Below, one piece after another: positions 41,233 to 49,318 of a stretch of 64,000 nucleotides of DNA. Numbering within the stretch: the stretch's first letter is position 1; every line of letters starts with the position of its first letter. Origin of the DNA: BP-133 sp040756995 (GTDB lineage: Bacteria > Actinomycetota > Acidimicrobiia > IMCC26256 > BP-133); the NCBI GenBank assembly GCA_040756995.1, contig JBFLYK010000021.1:1-64000 (forward strand), in the 5' to 3' direction. The notes below the pieces were generated by a model that was not told the DNA's origin, made no database searches, and saw nothing but the letters and a program-made list of their open reading frames with translations. Position numbers and translations under genes: made by a program.

Positions 41233-42138
41233 TCAGGCCGCGGCCAGCGCCGCCCGGAGCCACCGGTGCCGTTCCCAGCCCTGCCGCACCAACTCCCTGC
41301 GCCGCTCCGAGGCGGGGCCGTGACCGTCGATGACCCACTTGACCTCCAGCCAGTCCGGCTCGGTGTACGACCAGGTGCCGGTCTCGGCGTCGAGCGAGAG
41401 CCGCTCGTCGGGGATCCGCAGCCCGAAGTTGGTGAGGACTGGCACCATCTTGGTGAGCCACTGCTGGCGGATCTCCTCGTTGGTGCGGGGCTTGATCCTC
41501 CACCGCTGGAGCAGCTCGGCCCGCTTCGGGTCCTCCTGGGCCGGGCCGAAGAACGCCAGCATGATCGGGAACCACTTCTCCAGGCCGGCCTCGATTGCCG
41601 GCCGCCACCGGTCCCCGTCGTCGAGCAGCGTCCGCACCAGGTCGAGGGCCTGCTGGTAGTGGAACGACTCCTCGGCGATGATCTTCTTCAAGGCTCGCAC
41701 GTACGGGCCGTAGGAGCCGTGGACCAGGGTGCGGAACTGCACCATGGCCGCCGAGTTGTTGAGGATCGACGAGATGGCGAACTCGGCCCACGAATCGATG
41801 TCGTACTGGAAGGCGTTGAGCAGCTTGTAGCGCCCGCTCAGATATCCCTCGATCAGGTCCTCCCGGGACACCCCGAGGTCCTCCGCCACCCGCGTGCAGA
41901 CCTGCCCGTGGCCGATCTCGTCCTGCACCTTGGCGGTGATGATCTGCTTGCGCAGGAACGTCGGGGCCTTCCCCACCCAGGGCGCCACCATCGTGGTGCC
42001 GACGATCTCCGCCACCGCCTGGAACACCACCATCTTGCGGACCTCGGCGAAGTACTCCTCCGGGGCTTCGTCACCCGGCTCGATCAGCCGATCGGGAGCC
42101 GGCCCCCAATCCTCCCTGGCGACTTCGATGACCTGCAT
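41233..42138 (-). CDS. paaA: PaaA-like catalytic subunit of a diiron acyl-CoA oxygenase
   Basis: About 301 residues from ATG 42138, chosen for GGAGG about 7 bases upstream over ATG 42165. Candidate iron ligands by alignment to E. coli PaaA numbering as I recall it: Glu44, Glu74 and His77 (QDEIGH), Glu157 and His160 (EESFH). The fourth-helix Asp position is Asn128 (ILNNSAAM). SYGPYVRAL is conserved. PaaA epoxidises the ring of phenylacetyl-CoA; with no paaE, F, G, J or Z here, the substrate may differ. First gene of the 15-gene unit. Confidence 0.88.
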   Translation of the reverse strand: MQVIEVAREDWGPAPDRLIEPGDEAPEEYFAEVRKMVVFQAVAEIVGTTMVAPWVGKAPTFLRKQIITAKVQDEIGHGQVCTRVAEDLGVSREDLIEGYLSGRYKLLNAFQYDIDSWAEFAISSILNNSAAMVQFRTLVHGSYGPYVRALKKIIAEESFHYQQALDLVRTLLDDGDRWRPAIEAGLEKWFPIMLAFFGPAQEDPKRAELLQRWRIKPRTNEEIRQQWLTKMVPVLTNFGLRIPDERLSLDAETGTWSYTEPDWLEVKWVIDGHGPASERRRELVRQGWERHRWLRAALAAA

Positions 42139-42168
42139 TCGCGTCCTCCGTCCCTTCGGCACCACAGA

Positions 42169-42197
42169 ACTGTATCAGACTGTAATGTTTCGCACAA
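42169..42197 (-). promoter_or_regulatory. Promoter of the paaA-like 15-gene unit
   Basis: On the - strand TTGTGC (42197-42192) and TACAGT (42174-42169) stand 17 bases apart, a good -35/-10 pair, 31 bases before ATG 42138. The + strand hexamer ACTGTA recurs at 42169 and 42179, ten bases apart and overlapping the -10, which suggests a regulator site. It lies in the 68-base gap after the upstream unit. Confidence 0.55.
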
Positions 42198-42206
42198 CGT
42201 TGCGTC

Positions 42207-43388
42207 TCAGAGCGGGTAGCGGTGCTGCAACTCCTTGACGATGACTTGACGCTGGATCGGCTGAGCGCCTTCCCCGGCCCAGAACGCCTTGTGGTCGCGC
42301 CACATCCGTTCGACGGGGTGGTCCCGCATGAACCCGTGGCCGCCGAGAACGTCGACCATGTCGGTGGTGGTCTTCTTGGCCACCTCCACCGCGTGGTACT
42401 TGGCCATGGCCGCGTGAAAGTTGGTGGATTCGCGCTCGCCGTTGTCCCAGCGCTCGGTGACCGAGCGCAGCAGGAGGCGCGCTGTGGTGAGGCCGATGGC
42501 GGCGTCGGCCAGCATGTTCTGGATGGCTTGGAACCCGATGATGGGCTGCTGATACGCCTCGCGCTGCTGGGCGTAGCGGAAGGCGTAGTCCAGCGAGCCT
42601 TGGGCGAGCCCGATGCAGTTCGCCGCCACCGTGATGCGACCCATCTCGAAGCACTTCATGAGGACCTTGAAGCCTTCGCCTTCTTCGCCGATGCGGTTCT
42701 CGACCGGCACCTCAAGATTGTCGAGCGTCAGTTCCGCCTCCCGGCATCCCCGCCAGCCGCACTTGTCGAGGAAGCCATCGAGTTTGAGGCCCGGCATGTC
42801 CCCGTTGACCAGGAAGGCCGACATTCCCCGGTTCCGGGCTTCCGGGTCCGTCATGGCGAAGATGACGTAGACCTCGGCCACCCCGCCGTTGGTGGTGGCC
42901 CACTTCTGGCCGTTCAGCCGGTACACGTCACCGTCGCGCACCGCTGTGGTGCGGTAACCGGCCGGGTCGGTGCCGGCCTGGGGTTCGGTGCCGCCGAAGC
43001 CGAGCAGTTTCCCCTCGACCATGGGCTCGAAGAGCTGGCGGCGGAGGTGCTCCGACGCGGGCCAGTTCCGCAGGTAGAGCCCACCGGTGATGTTGGCACA
43101 GATCGGGACGGCCACGGAGATGGAGTTGCGGGCCAGTTCCTCGATGACGACAGTCGCTTCGGTCATGCTGGCGCCGCCACCACCGAACTCCTTCGGCACG
43201 GTGAGGGCGAGGAGTCCCTCCCGGTGGGCGGCCTCGATGACGTCCCAGGGGAACTCGTCGCTCAGGTCGATGTCCTTGGCTCGGGGCTGGACCACCTCGT
43301 CGGAGAAGCGGGCGGCCCGCTCCCGCAACGCCTGCAGCTGGGGGGACGGTGACGTCAGGGTAAGCGCTCCCTGAAGGGGTGTGGTCAT
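42207..43388 (-). CDS. Acyl-CoA dehydrogenase with canonical Glu
   Basis: About 393 residues. LGFGGTEPQAGTDPAG, GQKWATTNGG and GFMRDHPVERMWRDH are typical. Glu373 in AGEGAQPIQR sits at the usual medium-chain position, so catalysis is expected. The substrate-binding loop is acidic and the FAD region normal. ATG 43388 has AAGGAG 7 bases upstream; the in-frame extension to 43502 lies in the hydrolase gene. It is the last gene of the unit that begins at 50710. Confidence 0.9.
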   Translation of the reverse strand: MTTPLQGALTLTSPSPQLQALRERAARFSDEVVQPRAKDIDLSDEFPWDVIEAAHREGLLALTVPKEFGGGGASMTEATVVIEELARNSISVAVPICANITGGLYLRNWPASEHLRRQLFEPMVEGKLLGFGGTEPQAGTDPAGYRTTAVRDGDVYRLNGQKWATTNGGVAEVYVIFAMTDPEARNRGMSAFLVNGDMPGLKLDGFLDKCGWRGCREAELTLDNLEVPVENRIGEEGEGFKVLMKCFEMGRITVAANCIGLAQGSLDYAFRYAQQREAYQQPIIGFQAIQNMLADAAIGLTTARLLLRSVTERWDNGERESTNFHAAMAKYHAVEVAKKTTTDMVDVLGGHGFMRDHPVERMWRDHKAFWAGEGAQPIQRQVIVKELQHRYPL

Positions 43389-44170
43389 CGTTGAACTCCT
43401 TGTGGATTCGCCGGCGGCGGAGTGGACATGACGGAGGGGGACACCGAACGTTCGACGCCGTCCAGGAAGCGGTGGAGGACGACGTCGAAGAGTTCGGGGC
43501 AATCCTGATGGGCGAGATGGCGAGCATCAGGCAGCACGCTGAGCTCGGCGTTGGGCAGCAGTGACGCGAGATGGAGCGCGCAGCCCACCGGCACGTACTC
43601 GTCCCGATCGCCGTGGACGACGAGAACGGGAACCTCGAGCAGCCGGAGCTCCTCGTCGGAGACGTCGTTCTGCAGCGCGGTGAGGTTGGCCAGAAAGCCG
43701 GCCCAGTCCCGCCCGTCGCGGTGATGTCCACGGAGACGGTCCACTTCGAGGGTGGCCCATTCCGTGAACCGCTGCTTCGATTGGGCATCGACTCCGGCGG
43801 GGAGGCGAGCGTGGACACCAAGGAGCGTGAGCGACCGGAAATGGTGCGGTTCGCGCAACGCCGCCTTGAGCGCCGCGCAGCCTCCCATCGAGAAGCCGAC
43901 CACGTGGACGCCTCCGTCGCCGGACGTGGCTCGCAGCACGTCGAGCACGTCGTCGACGACCTGCGTGAGCCCGCCGGTGATCTCCCCCGTCGAGGCGCCG
44001 TGGCCACGAAGATCGATCCCGAAAGGCCGGTACCGTCCCGGAAGGCGGGTCATGGGTCCGCCCCAGTGACGCCTCGCCGTCCCCGCCCCTCCGTGCAGGA
44101 AGAGGACCGGTGCCCGCTCCGGGCCCGACAGCGCTAGCGTCGTGCCGTCCGCAAGAGTGAGTGCGCTCAT
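43385..44170 (-). CDS. Alpha/beta hydrolase
   Basis: About 261 residues. Oxyanion HGGAGTARRHW, nucleophile elbow GFSMGG with Ser, acid HGDRDEYVP and catalytic His in DARHLAH give a full triad. The family includes carboxylesterases, ring-opening C-C hydrolases and thioesterases. ATG 44170 overlaps the upstream dehydrogenase stop, and the longer frame to 45433 is a shadow. In this context hydrolysis of an ester or lactone, or a CoA thioester, is likely. Confidence 0.85.
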   Translation of the reverse strand: MSALTLADGTTLALSGPERAPVLFLHGGAGTARRHWGGPMTRLPGRYRPFGIDLRGHGASTGEITGGLTQVVDDVLDVLRATSGDGGVHVVGFSMGGCAALKAALREPHHFRSLTLLGVHARLPAGVDAQSKQRFTEWATLEVDRLRGHHRDGRDWAGFLANLTALQNDVSDEELRLLEVPVLVVHGDRDEYVPVGCALHLASLLPNAELSVLPDARHLAHQDCPELFDVVLHRFLDGVERSVSPSVMSTPPPANPQGVQR

Positions 44171-45318
44171 CGGGCGACCGCCACCTGCCGGGCCACGACC
44201 AACCGCTGGATCTGGTTGGTCCCTCCGAGGATCTGGTAGATCTTGGCGTCCCGCATGCCGCGCTCGACCGGGTAGTCCTTCATGTAGCCGTAGCCGCCCA
44301 TCATCTGGACGGCGTCGGTGGTGACCCGCATGGCCGTGTCGCTGGCGGTGTACTTGGCCGCCGCCGACAGGGGCGTTCCCGCCGGGTCGCCTCGGTCCAA
44401 CGCCTCGGCGGCGGCGTAGACGAGGCTGCGGCTTTCTTCGATGCCGATCAGGGCGTCGGCCGCCATCAGTTGCAGCGCTTCGAGCCGGGCGATCGGCGCC
44501 CCGAACTGGCAACGCTCCTTGCTGTACTCGACGGCGCAGCCGATGGCACCCTGGGCGATGCCGAGGGCCATGGCACCGGCGACCGTCCGGGCGTGGTCGA
44601 GCACCTTCATCGTCAACCCGAAGCCGGTGCCGTCCTCGCCGATCAGGTTCCCGACCGGCACCCGGACGTCGTCGAAGATGAGTTCGCCGGTCTGCGAGCC
44701 GCGCAGGCCCATCTTGCGCTCCACCCGGCCGACGGAGAACCCCGGCCGGTCCGATTCGACCAGGATGACCGAGAAGGCCTTCGAGGCCGGCGCCTCGCGG
44801 CTTGTTCGGCACAGGACGGCGTACCAGGTGGAGACCCCCCCGTTGGTGACGAAGTGCTTGCGGCCGCTCACCACGTACTCGTCGCCGTCGCGTACCGCCC
44901 GCGTGGCCACGCCTTGGACGTCGGAGCCCGCCCCGGGCTCGGTCATGGCGTACGCGCTCAGCGCAGCGCCGCTGGCCAGGCGGCGCAGGAAGGTGTCCTT
45001 CTGCTCGTGGGAGCCGGCCAGGTGGAGCGGCAGGGCGCCTCCCACTTGTTCGTAGAGCATCGCCACGCTGGCCGAGACCCGAGCGATCTCCTCCACGATC
45101 AAGCAGAGCTTGAGGGTGCTGAATCCGAACCCGCCATATTCCTCGTCGGCCACGAAGCCGTACAGCCCGGCGTCCTTGAGGACGGTGACCATGTCCCAGG
45201 GGAACGTGTCGGCGTCGTCGATCGCCGCCGCCCGTGGTGCGATTTTCTGCTCGGCGAGCCCGCGGACGAAGGCCCGGAGTTCTTCGTGGTCCTCGCCCAG
45301 CCGCGTCCAGCCGCTCAT
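44167..45318 (-). CDS. Acyl-CoA dehydrogenase lacking both known catalytic Glu positions
   Basis: About 383 residues with good ACAD motifs (AYAMTEPGAGSD, GRKHFVTNGG, GYGYMKDYPVERGMRDAKIY). At the medium-chain Glu position there is Gly365 (ILGGTNQ), and the isovaleryl-type position in DHARTVAG has no Glu. Either another acidic residue acts or the subunit is not itself a dehydrogenase. It adjoins a degenerate ACAD-like gene, so the two may form a heteromer as in steroid-degrading FadE pairs. Confidence 0.85.
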   Translation of the reverse strand: MSGWTRLGEDHEELRAFVRGLAEQKIAPRAAAIDDADTFPWDMVTVLKDAGLYGFVADEEYGGFGFSTLKLCLIVEEIARVSASVAMLYEQVGGALPLHLAGSHEQKDTFLRRLASGAALSAYAMTEPGAGSDVQGVATRAVRDGDEYVVSGRKHFVTNGGVSTWYAVLCRTSREAPASKAFSVILVESDRPGFSVGRVERKMGLRGSQTGELIFDDVRVPVGNLIGEDGTGFGLTMKVLDHARTVAGAMALGIAQGAIGCAVEYSKERCQFGAPIARLEALQLMAADALIGIEESRSLVYAAAEALDRGDPAGTPLSAAAKYTASDTAMRVTTDAVQMMGGYGYMKDYPVERGMRDAKIYQILGGTNQIQRLVVARQVAVAR

Positions 45319-46268
45319 GCGCCCATCCCCCGCAGGCCGGCGATGCGCAGCCGCAGCCGCCGGTTGGACACGAACGCCGCGCCGGCCTCGTGGGCGGCCA
45401 GGACCTCGGCGGCCAGGCCAGGAATCCGCTCACCGTCGTGCTCGAAGATGCGGAGCAATCCGTTGACGGCCCGCACCAGCCCCTCCGTCGCCGCCACTGC
45501 AGCGACGCAGGCCGCCTCCTGAGCTTCCGGGCTGGTCCAGCCCCGTTCGGCCAGGAGGTCCCCGGCGCGGGCGATCAGACGGGCCGCGGCGGCACCGTCG
45601 CGCCACATGTCAGCCAGGGCGAACTGGCCGTCCTGATGTCGGAGCGGCGACCGCCCCGCCGGCAGGTCGCGAGCCGCTGCGCCGGCCGTACCGACGAGCA
45701 GGCGGAGGCGCTCCACCGCTCCGGCCGCCACCACCAGGGCGGCCAGCAGCCGGGCGTGCTCGACGGCGTCCCCGCCGATGGCATACAGCTCCTCGACCGG
45801 GCACCTGGACAGAGCGAGGTCGACACGGTCCACGCCGAAGGCGTCCGGCCCGGCGGCCTTCACGTCGACGCCGGCGCAGCCGTCGTGGGCTACGACCAGC
45901 TTGAGGTCCGCGCCCCGCCGTGCCAGCACCACGTAGGAGCCTGTCACCGACCGGGCCACTCTCGCCTTCTCTCCTTCGAGCACCAGCGGCGCCGTCCCCG
46001 ACACGGTGGTGATCCCCCAGGGGTGGTCGCCGGGATCGTGCTCACTGAGCCCGGCTCGCATGCCGGCGACGGCAGGGATCCCTGCCCGCTGGGCGAGAGC
46101 GGCCACCACGGCGTCTTCCGCGAGTTCCGCCACTGGCCGCCACCCGGTCGCCGCCGCCTCCGCCGCCTCGGCCAGCAACGGCACCACGTCGAGGGGGGCG
46201 CTCGGCAAGGAGGCGGCGTCAGCCGGCGACGCCGGCGATCCCGCCAGGGTCCGTGTCGCGTTCGTCAT
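45315..46268 (-). CDS. Degenerate acyl-CoA dehydrogenase-like partner protein
   Basis: About 317 residues, shorter than an ACAD. The C-terminal half (LLAALVVAAGAVERLRLLVG, SPLRHQDGQFALADMWRDGA) fits the ACAD helical domain. The N-terminal and beta domains are weak and no catalytic Glu or FAD motif is clear. Ala-rich, with no frameshift visible. It overlaps the start of the intact ACAD and is probably its structural partner. An inactive relic cannot be excluded. Confidence 0.6.
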   Translation of the reverse strand: MTNATRTLAGSPASPADAASLPSAPLDVVPLLAEAAEAAATGWRPVAELAEDAVVAALAQRAGIPAVAGMRAGLSEHDPGDHPWGITTVSGTAPLVLEGEKARVARSVTGSYVVLARRGADLKLVVAHDGCAGVDVKAAGPDAFGVDRVDLALSRCPVEELYAIGGDAVEHARLLAALVVAAGAVERLRLLVGTAGAAARDLPAGRSPLRHQDGQFALADMWRDGAAAARLIARAGDLLAERGWTSPEAQEAACVAAVAATEGLVRAVNGLLRIFEHDGERIPGLAAEVLAAHEAGAAFVSNRRLRLRIAGLRGMGA

Positions 46269-46685
46269 CTAGGAGGCCGCGAGGTCGTAGCCCAGCTCCC
46301 GAGCCAGGTCCTGGTAGACGGGGAACACCGGTTTGACGGCGGGGACGAGGCCCATGAGCTTGGCCATCGAACCGCTGACCTTGATCTGCCCGGTGACGGT
46401 GGCCTTCGTCATGTTGAGCTGACCACTCCAGAACTTGTGGCCGGTGTCACAGCTGAGAGTGAGGACGTTCGGGTACTCGGAGGGCGGAGTGCCGACGCTC
46501 ACCGCTGGCGGGCGCTCCGTGGAGTCGATGGCCACGTCGAAATCGGGGTCGGTGTAGTGGAGGAGGATCTTCAGGTTCGCCTTTTCGAACTTCTCGCGGA
46601 CCTCGGGGATCTCCATGGCCCGGATCAGCGCACCGGCGAGGAGTTCCTCGGCGGCCGCGGCTGACTTGAACACTGCCATGCCCAT
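46269..46685 (-). CDS. SCP2 sterol-carrier-domain protein
   Basis: About 138 residues. VREKFEKANLKILLHYTDPD, SGQLNMTKATVTGQIKVSG and SMAKLMGLVPAVK give the SCP2 fold, which binds lipid-like or acyl-CoA molecules in a hydrophobic tunnel. A second SCP2 gene lies at 53964-54380. AAGGAG is 4 bases from ATG 46685 and 10 from ATG 46679, so either may be used. It ends one base before the next start. A carrier for a hydrophobic pathway intermediate is the natural guess. Confidence 0.82.
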   Translation of the reverse strand: MGMAVFKSAAAAEELLAGALIRAMEIPEVREKFEKANLKILLHYTDPDFDVAIDSTERPPAVSVGTPPSEYPNVLTLSCDTGHKFWSGQLNMTKATVTGQIKVSGSMAKLMGLVPAVKPVFPVYQDLARELGYDLAAS

Positions 46686-46722
46686 CACGCTCCTTGGTGT
46701 CGTGCAAACGGGGGCGGTCTCT

Positions 46723-47832
46723 CTAGGGAACGAGGCTGGCCCTGATCACGTCGTGGCGTTCGGCCGCGGCGAAGGCCTCGTCGATCCGGGCCAGAGGAAA
46801 CGTCGCCGAGTTCATCGCCTCGAAGGGGTACCGCTCGTGGGCCCGGGCCAGGAAGTCGAGGCCCCGCATGAGCGCGTCGGTGCTGTAGAGCACCACGCCG
46901 ATCAGGCTGCGGGAGAAGACGGTGAGCAGCGACGGGTCGAGCGTGCAGGTCCGCCCCGGGCTGATGTTGCCGATCTCGATGTAGCGACCGCCGGCGGCCA
47001 GCATCCGCAGGCCCTCGTCGACGACCGCCGGATGCCCCACCACCTCCACCGCCACGTCCGCTCCCCAGCCACCCGTCAGGTCCTGGACACGCCGCACCCG
47101 GTCATCGGGGTGGGTGAACTCGGCCACCGACACGGTCTCGTCGGCGCCGAAGCGGCGGGCCAGTTCGAGCCGATCAGCTTGGGCGTCGACGGCGATGACC
47201 CGGCCGGCGCCCATCTCACGGGCCAGCGCCACGGCGTAGAGCCCCAAGCCGCCGCAGCCTTGGACGACCACGGCGTCGCCGAGGTCCAGCCGCGCCCGCT
47301 GCAGGCCGAAGAGTACCTCGGCCAGCCCGCAGTTCAGCCCGGCCAGCACCTCGTCGGGGACACCGTCGGGGGCTCTGAGGACGGTATGCCCGGGCATGAG
47401 GTACAGGTAGTCCCCGAACCCGCCGGTGAAGTGCGGCTCGAAATCCGGGTCCTGCATGATGGAACCCTGGCTGGCCAGACACGCCGCCGCATTGCCCCTC
47501 AGGCAGTCCCGGCACCGCCCACACGGGTAGAAGTACTTGAAGACGACCCTGTCCCCTTCCCGCAGCGGCGCCCCCGTGGCGTCGGTGTCGACCCCGGGTC
47601 CCAGGCGGGCGACTCGCCCGGTCACCTCGTGGCCGAGCACGGTCGGGACCGGCAGCCCGAAGGCCTCCAGGTCGAAGTCGCCGCCCCAGAAATGGAGGTC
47701 GGAGCCGCACACATTGGCCCTGGTGACCTGCAGCAAGATGGCGCCGGGCTCCGGGTCGGGAAGAGGATACTCCCGCAGTTCGAATGGCTTGCGGGGACCC
47801 ACGAAGCAGGCCACGCGGCCGGTCTCACCCAC
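46723..47832 (-). CDS. Zinc-binding medium-chain dehydrogenase
   Basis: About 369 residues. Catalytic zinc region NVCGSDLHFWG and GHEVTG, structural zinc cysteines CGRCRDCLRGNAAAC, and the Rossmann motif QGCGGLGLYAV. A long insertion after the structural zinc (SQGSIMQDPDFEPHFTGGFG) is common in this subgroup. GTG 47832 is preferred to GTG 47835 because it stands 5 bases from GAGGAG. It oxidises a secondary alcohol of an intermediate with NAD+. The gap to the small upstream gene is 49 bases. Confidence 0.85.
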   Translation of the reverse strand: MGETGRVACFVGPRKPFELREYPLPDPEPGAILLQVTRANVCGSDLHFWGGDFDLEAFGLPVPTVLGHEVTGRVARLGPGVDTDATGAPLREGDRVVFKYFYPCGRCRDCLRGNAAACLASQGSIMQDPDFEPHFTGGFGDYLYLMPGHTVLRAPDGVPDEVLAGLNCGLAEVLFGLQRARLDLGDAVVVQGCGGLGLYAVALAREMGAGRVIAVDAQADRLELARRFGADETVSVAEFTHPDDRVRRVQDLTGGWGADVAVEVVGHPAVVDEGLRMLAAGGRYIEIGNISPGRTCTLDPSLLTVFSRSLIGVVLYSTDALMRGLDFLARAHERYPFEAMNSATFPLARIDEAFAAAERHDVIRASLVP

Positions 47833-47881
47833 CACTACTCCTCGTCATCGTCGACACTCGTCGGCTCTCCGCATGGATGTC

Positions 47882-48091
47882 TCACTCCCATGGCAGTGCC
47901 CGGTCCGTGAAGGCGGACGGTTCCACCGTGCGCAAAATCTGCGTCACGGCCGCAACCACCTTGGTCATGCTCGACGCCACGGAGGGAACGTCCGAAGAGC
48001 GCAACCGTCGGGCTTCCTCCAGGATGATGTGGAGGCTGCGGACCTGATCGTTCAGTGGCACACTCGTCGCGGTCACATCCACGTTCTGCAA
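47882..48091 (-). CDS. 69-residue protein of unknown function
   Basis: TTG 48091 has AGGAG 7 bases upstream. The composition is normal (DQVRSLHIILEEARRLRSSD, then SMTKVVAAVTQILRTVEPSA), suggesting two amphipathic helices. It lies 16 bases after the ACAD gene in the same direction. No family recognised. Size and place suggest a small subunit or adaptor, but this is a guess. Confidence 0.5.
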   Translation of the reverse strand: MQNVDVTATSVPLNDQVRSLHIILEEARRLRSSDVPSVASSMTKVVAAVTQILRTVEPSAFTDRALPWE

Positions 48092-48107
48092 CTGCGGGCT
48101 CCTATAG

Positions 48108-49265
48108 CTAGAAGGACCGGGGGAGGCCGAGGCCCTCGCCGATCATGCTGCGCACCATTTCGTTGTTGAGCGGAGCGAAGGCGAACAGTCGGGCGTCGCG
48201 CCAGTAGCGCTGCATGTCGTGGGCCATGGTGAAGCCGTGGCCTCCCATCATCTGCATCCCGTTGCGGGTCGCCCGTTCGGCGACCTCGGAGGCGAACAGC
48301 TTGGCCCCCGCCGCCTCCAGGTGGCACGGCTTTCCTTTGCTGTAGAGCCACCCGGCCCGGTGGGTGAGCGTCCGGGCGGCATCGATCTCGAGGGCCATGT
48401 CGGCCAGCCAGTGCTGGGGAACCTGGAACTGCCCGAGCGACTTCCCGAAAATCTCCCGCTGCTTGGCGTAGTCGAGCGCGTCCTCGAAGGCCGCCTGGGC
48501 AACCCCCACCGCCATCGCGGCGATGATGACCCGCTCGGCGTTCAGGGTCTGGGCAAGGTTGTACCAGGCTCCACCGATCGTGCCGACAGCGTCAGCTTCG
48601 GTGACCTCCACATCGTCGAAGAACACCTCGTTCGTCTTCACCGCCCGCAACCCGACCGTCGGCACGTGGTTGATCGTGACACCACGGGCTTTCGGATCGA
48701 CGACGAAGAGCGAAATGCCGTCGGTCTTGCGTTCCCCGGTCCCGGTGCGGACAACGGCCAGCATGTGCGTGGCCAGATGAGCGCCGGTGATGAACACCTT
48801 GCTCCCGTTGATCCGCCACCGGCCCGGCTCGTACTCGGTCGCCCGGGTCTTCATCGCCAGGACATCCGTGCCGCCTCCCGGCTCCGTCAGAGCGATGCAC
48901 CACCGGTCGCTCCCGTCCGCGATCCGAGGCAGGTACTGCTGCTTCTGCTCCTCGGTGCCGTACCGGCCGATGGAGGCACCGCACATGAACACCGGCGCGG
49001 CCACGATGAACGCCAGGGCGGCCATCCGCCTCGACAGTTCCTCGATGACGATCGCCAGGTCGACGTAGTCGCCTCCGGCCCCGCCGTGCGCCTCGTCGAT
49101 GGTGAGACCCATCCACCCCTGCGCTCCGATCTTGGCGAAGAGATCGAGCGGCAACTCGCGCTCCTCATCGAGCTGTCGGGCCAGCTCCCGGGGCACCTCG
49201 CGGTCGAGGAAGCTCCGCACCGTCTTGCGCAGGATCTCCCGTTCTTCCTCTACGGTGAAGTCCAC
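48108..49265 (-). CDS. Acyl-CoA dehydrogenase (IVD-like active site)
   Basis: About 385 residues. CIALTEPGGGTD, GSKVFITGAH, FGKSLGQFQVPQ and GHGFTMAHDMQRYWRDARL are present. The C-terminal Glu position is lost (FAPLNNEM), but Glu244 in LNAERVIIA is in the isovaleryl-type position, so activity is expected. AGGGAGAGA lies before the ATG. It follows the CoA ligase gene after 53 bases and probably acts on the ligase product. Confidence 0.9.
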   Translation of the reverse strand: MDFTVEEEREILRKTVRSFLDREVPRELARQLDEERELPLDLFAKIGAQGWMGLTIDEAHGGAGGDYVDLAIVIEELSRRMAALAFIVAAPVFMCGASIGRYGTEEQKQQYLPRIADGSDRWCIALTEPGGGTDVLAMKTRATEYEPGRWRINGSKVFITGAHLATHMLAVVRTGTGERKTDGISLFVVDPKARGVTINHVPTVGLRAVKTNEVFFDDVEVTEADAVGTIGGAWYNLAQTLNAERVIIAAMAVGVAQAAFEDALDYAKQREIFGKSLGQFQVPQHWLADMALEIDAARTLTHRAGWLYSKGKPCHLEAAGAKLFASEVAERATRNGMQMMGGHGFTMAHDMQRYWRDARLFAFAPLNNEMVRSMIGEGLGLPRSF

Positions 49266-49318
49266 GTCTGTTCTCTCCCTTTCTTCCCACTCAGGTGCGG
49301 ACCCGGTCTCCGTCGTTC

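Noticed and set aside
39667..42138. Ordinary phenylacetate degradation locus
   Set aside because: PaaE, F, G, H, J and Z are absent and the operon continues into an E1-E2-E3 complex, so a standard phenylacetate pathway is not supported.
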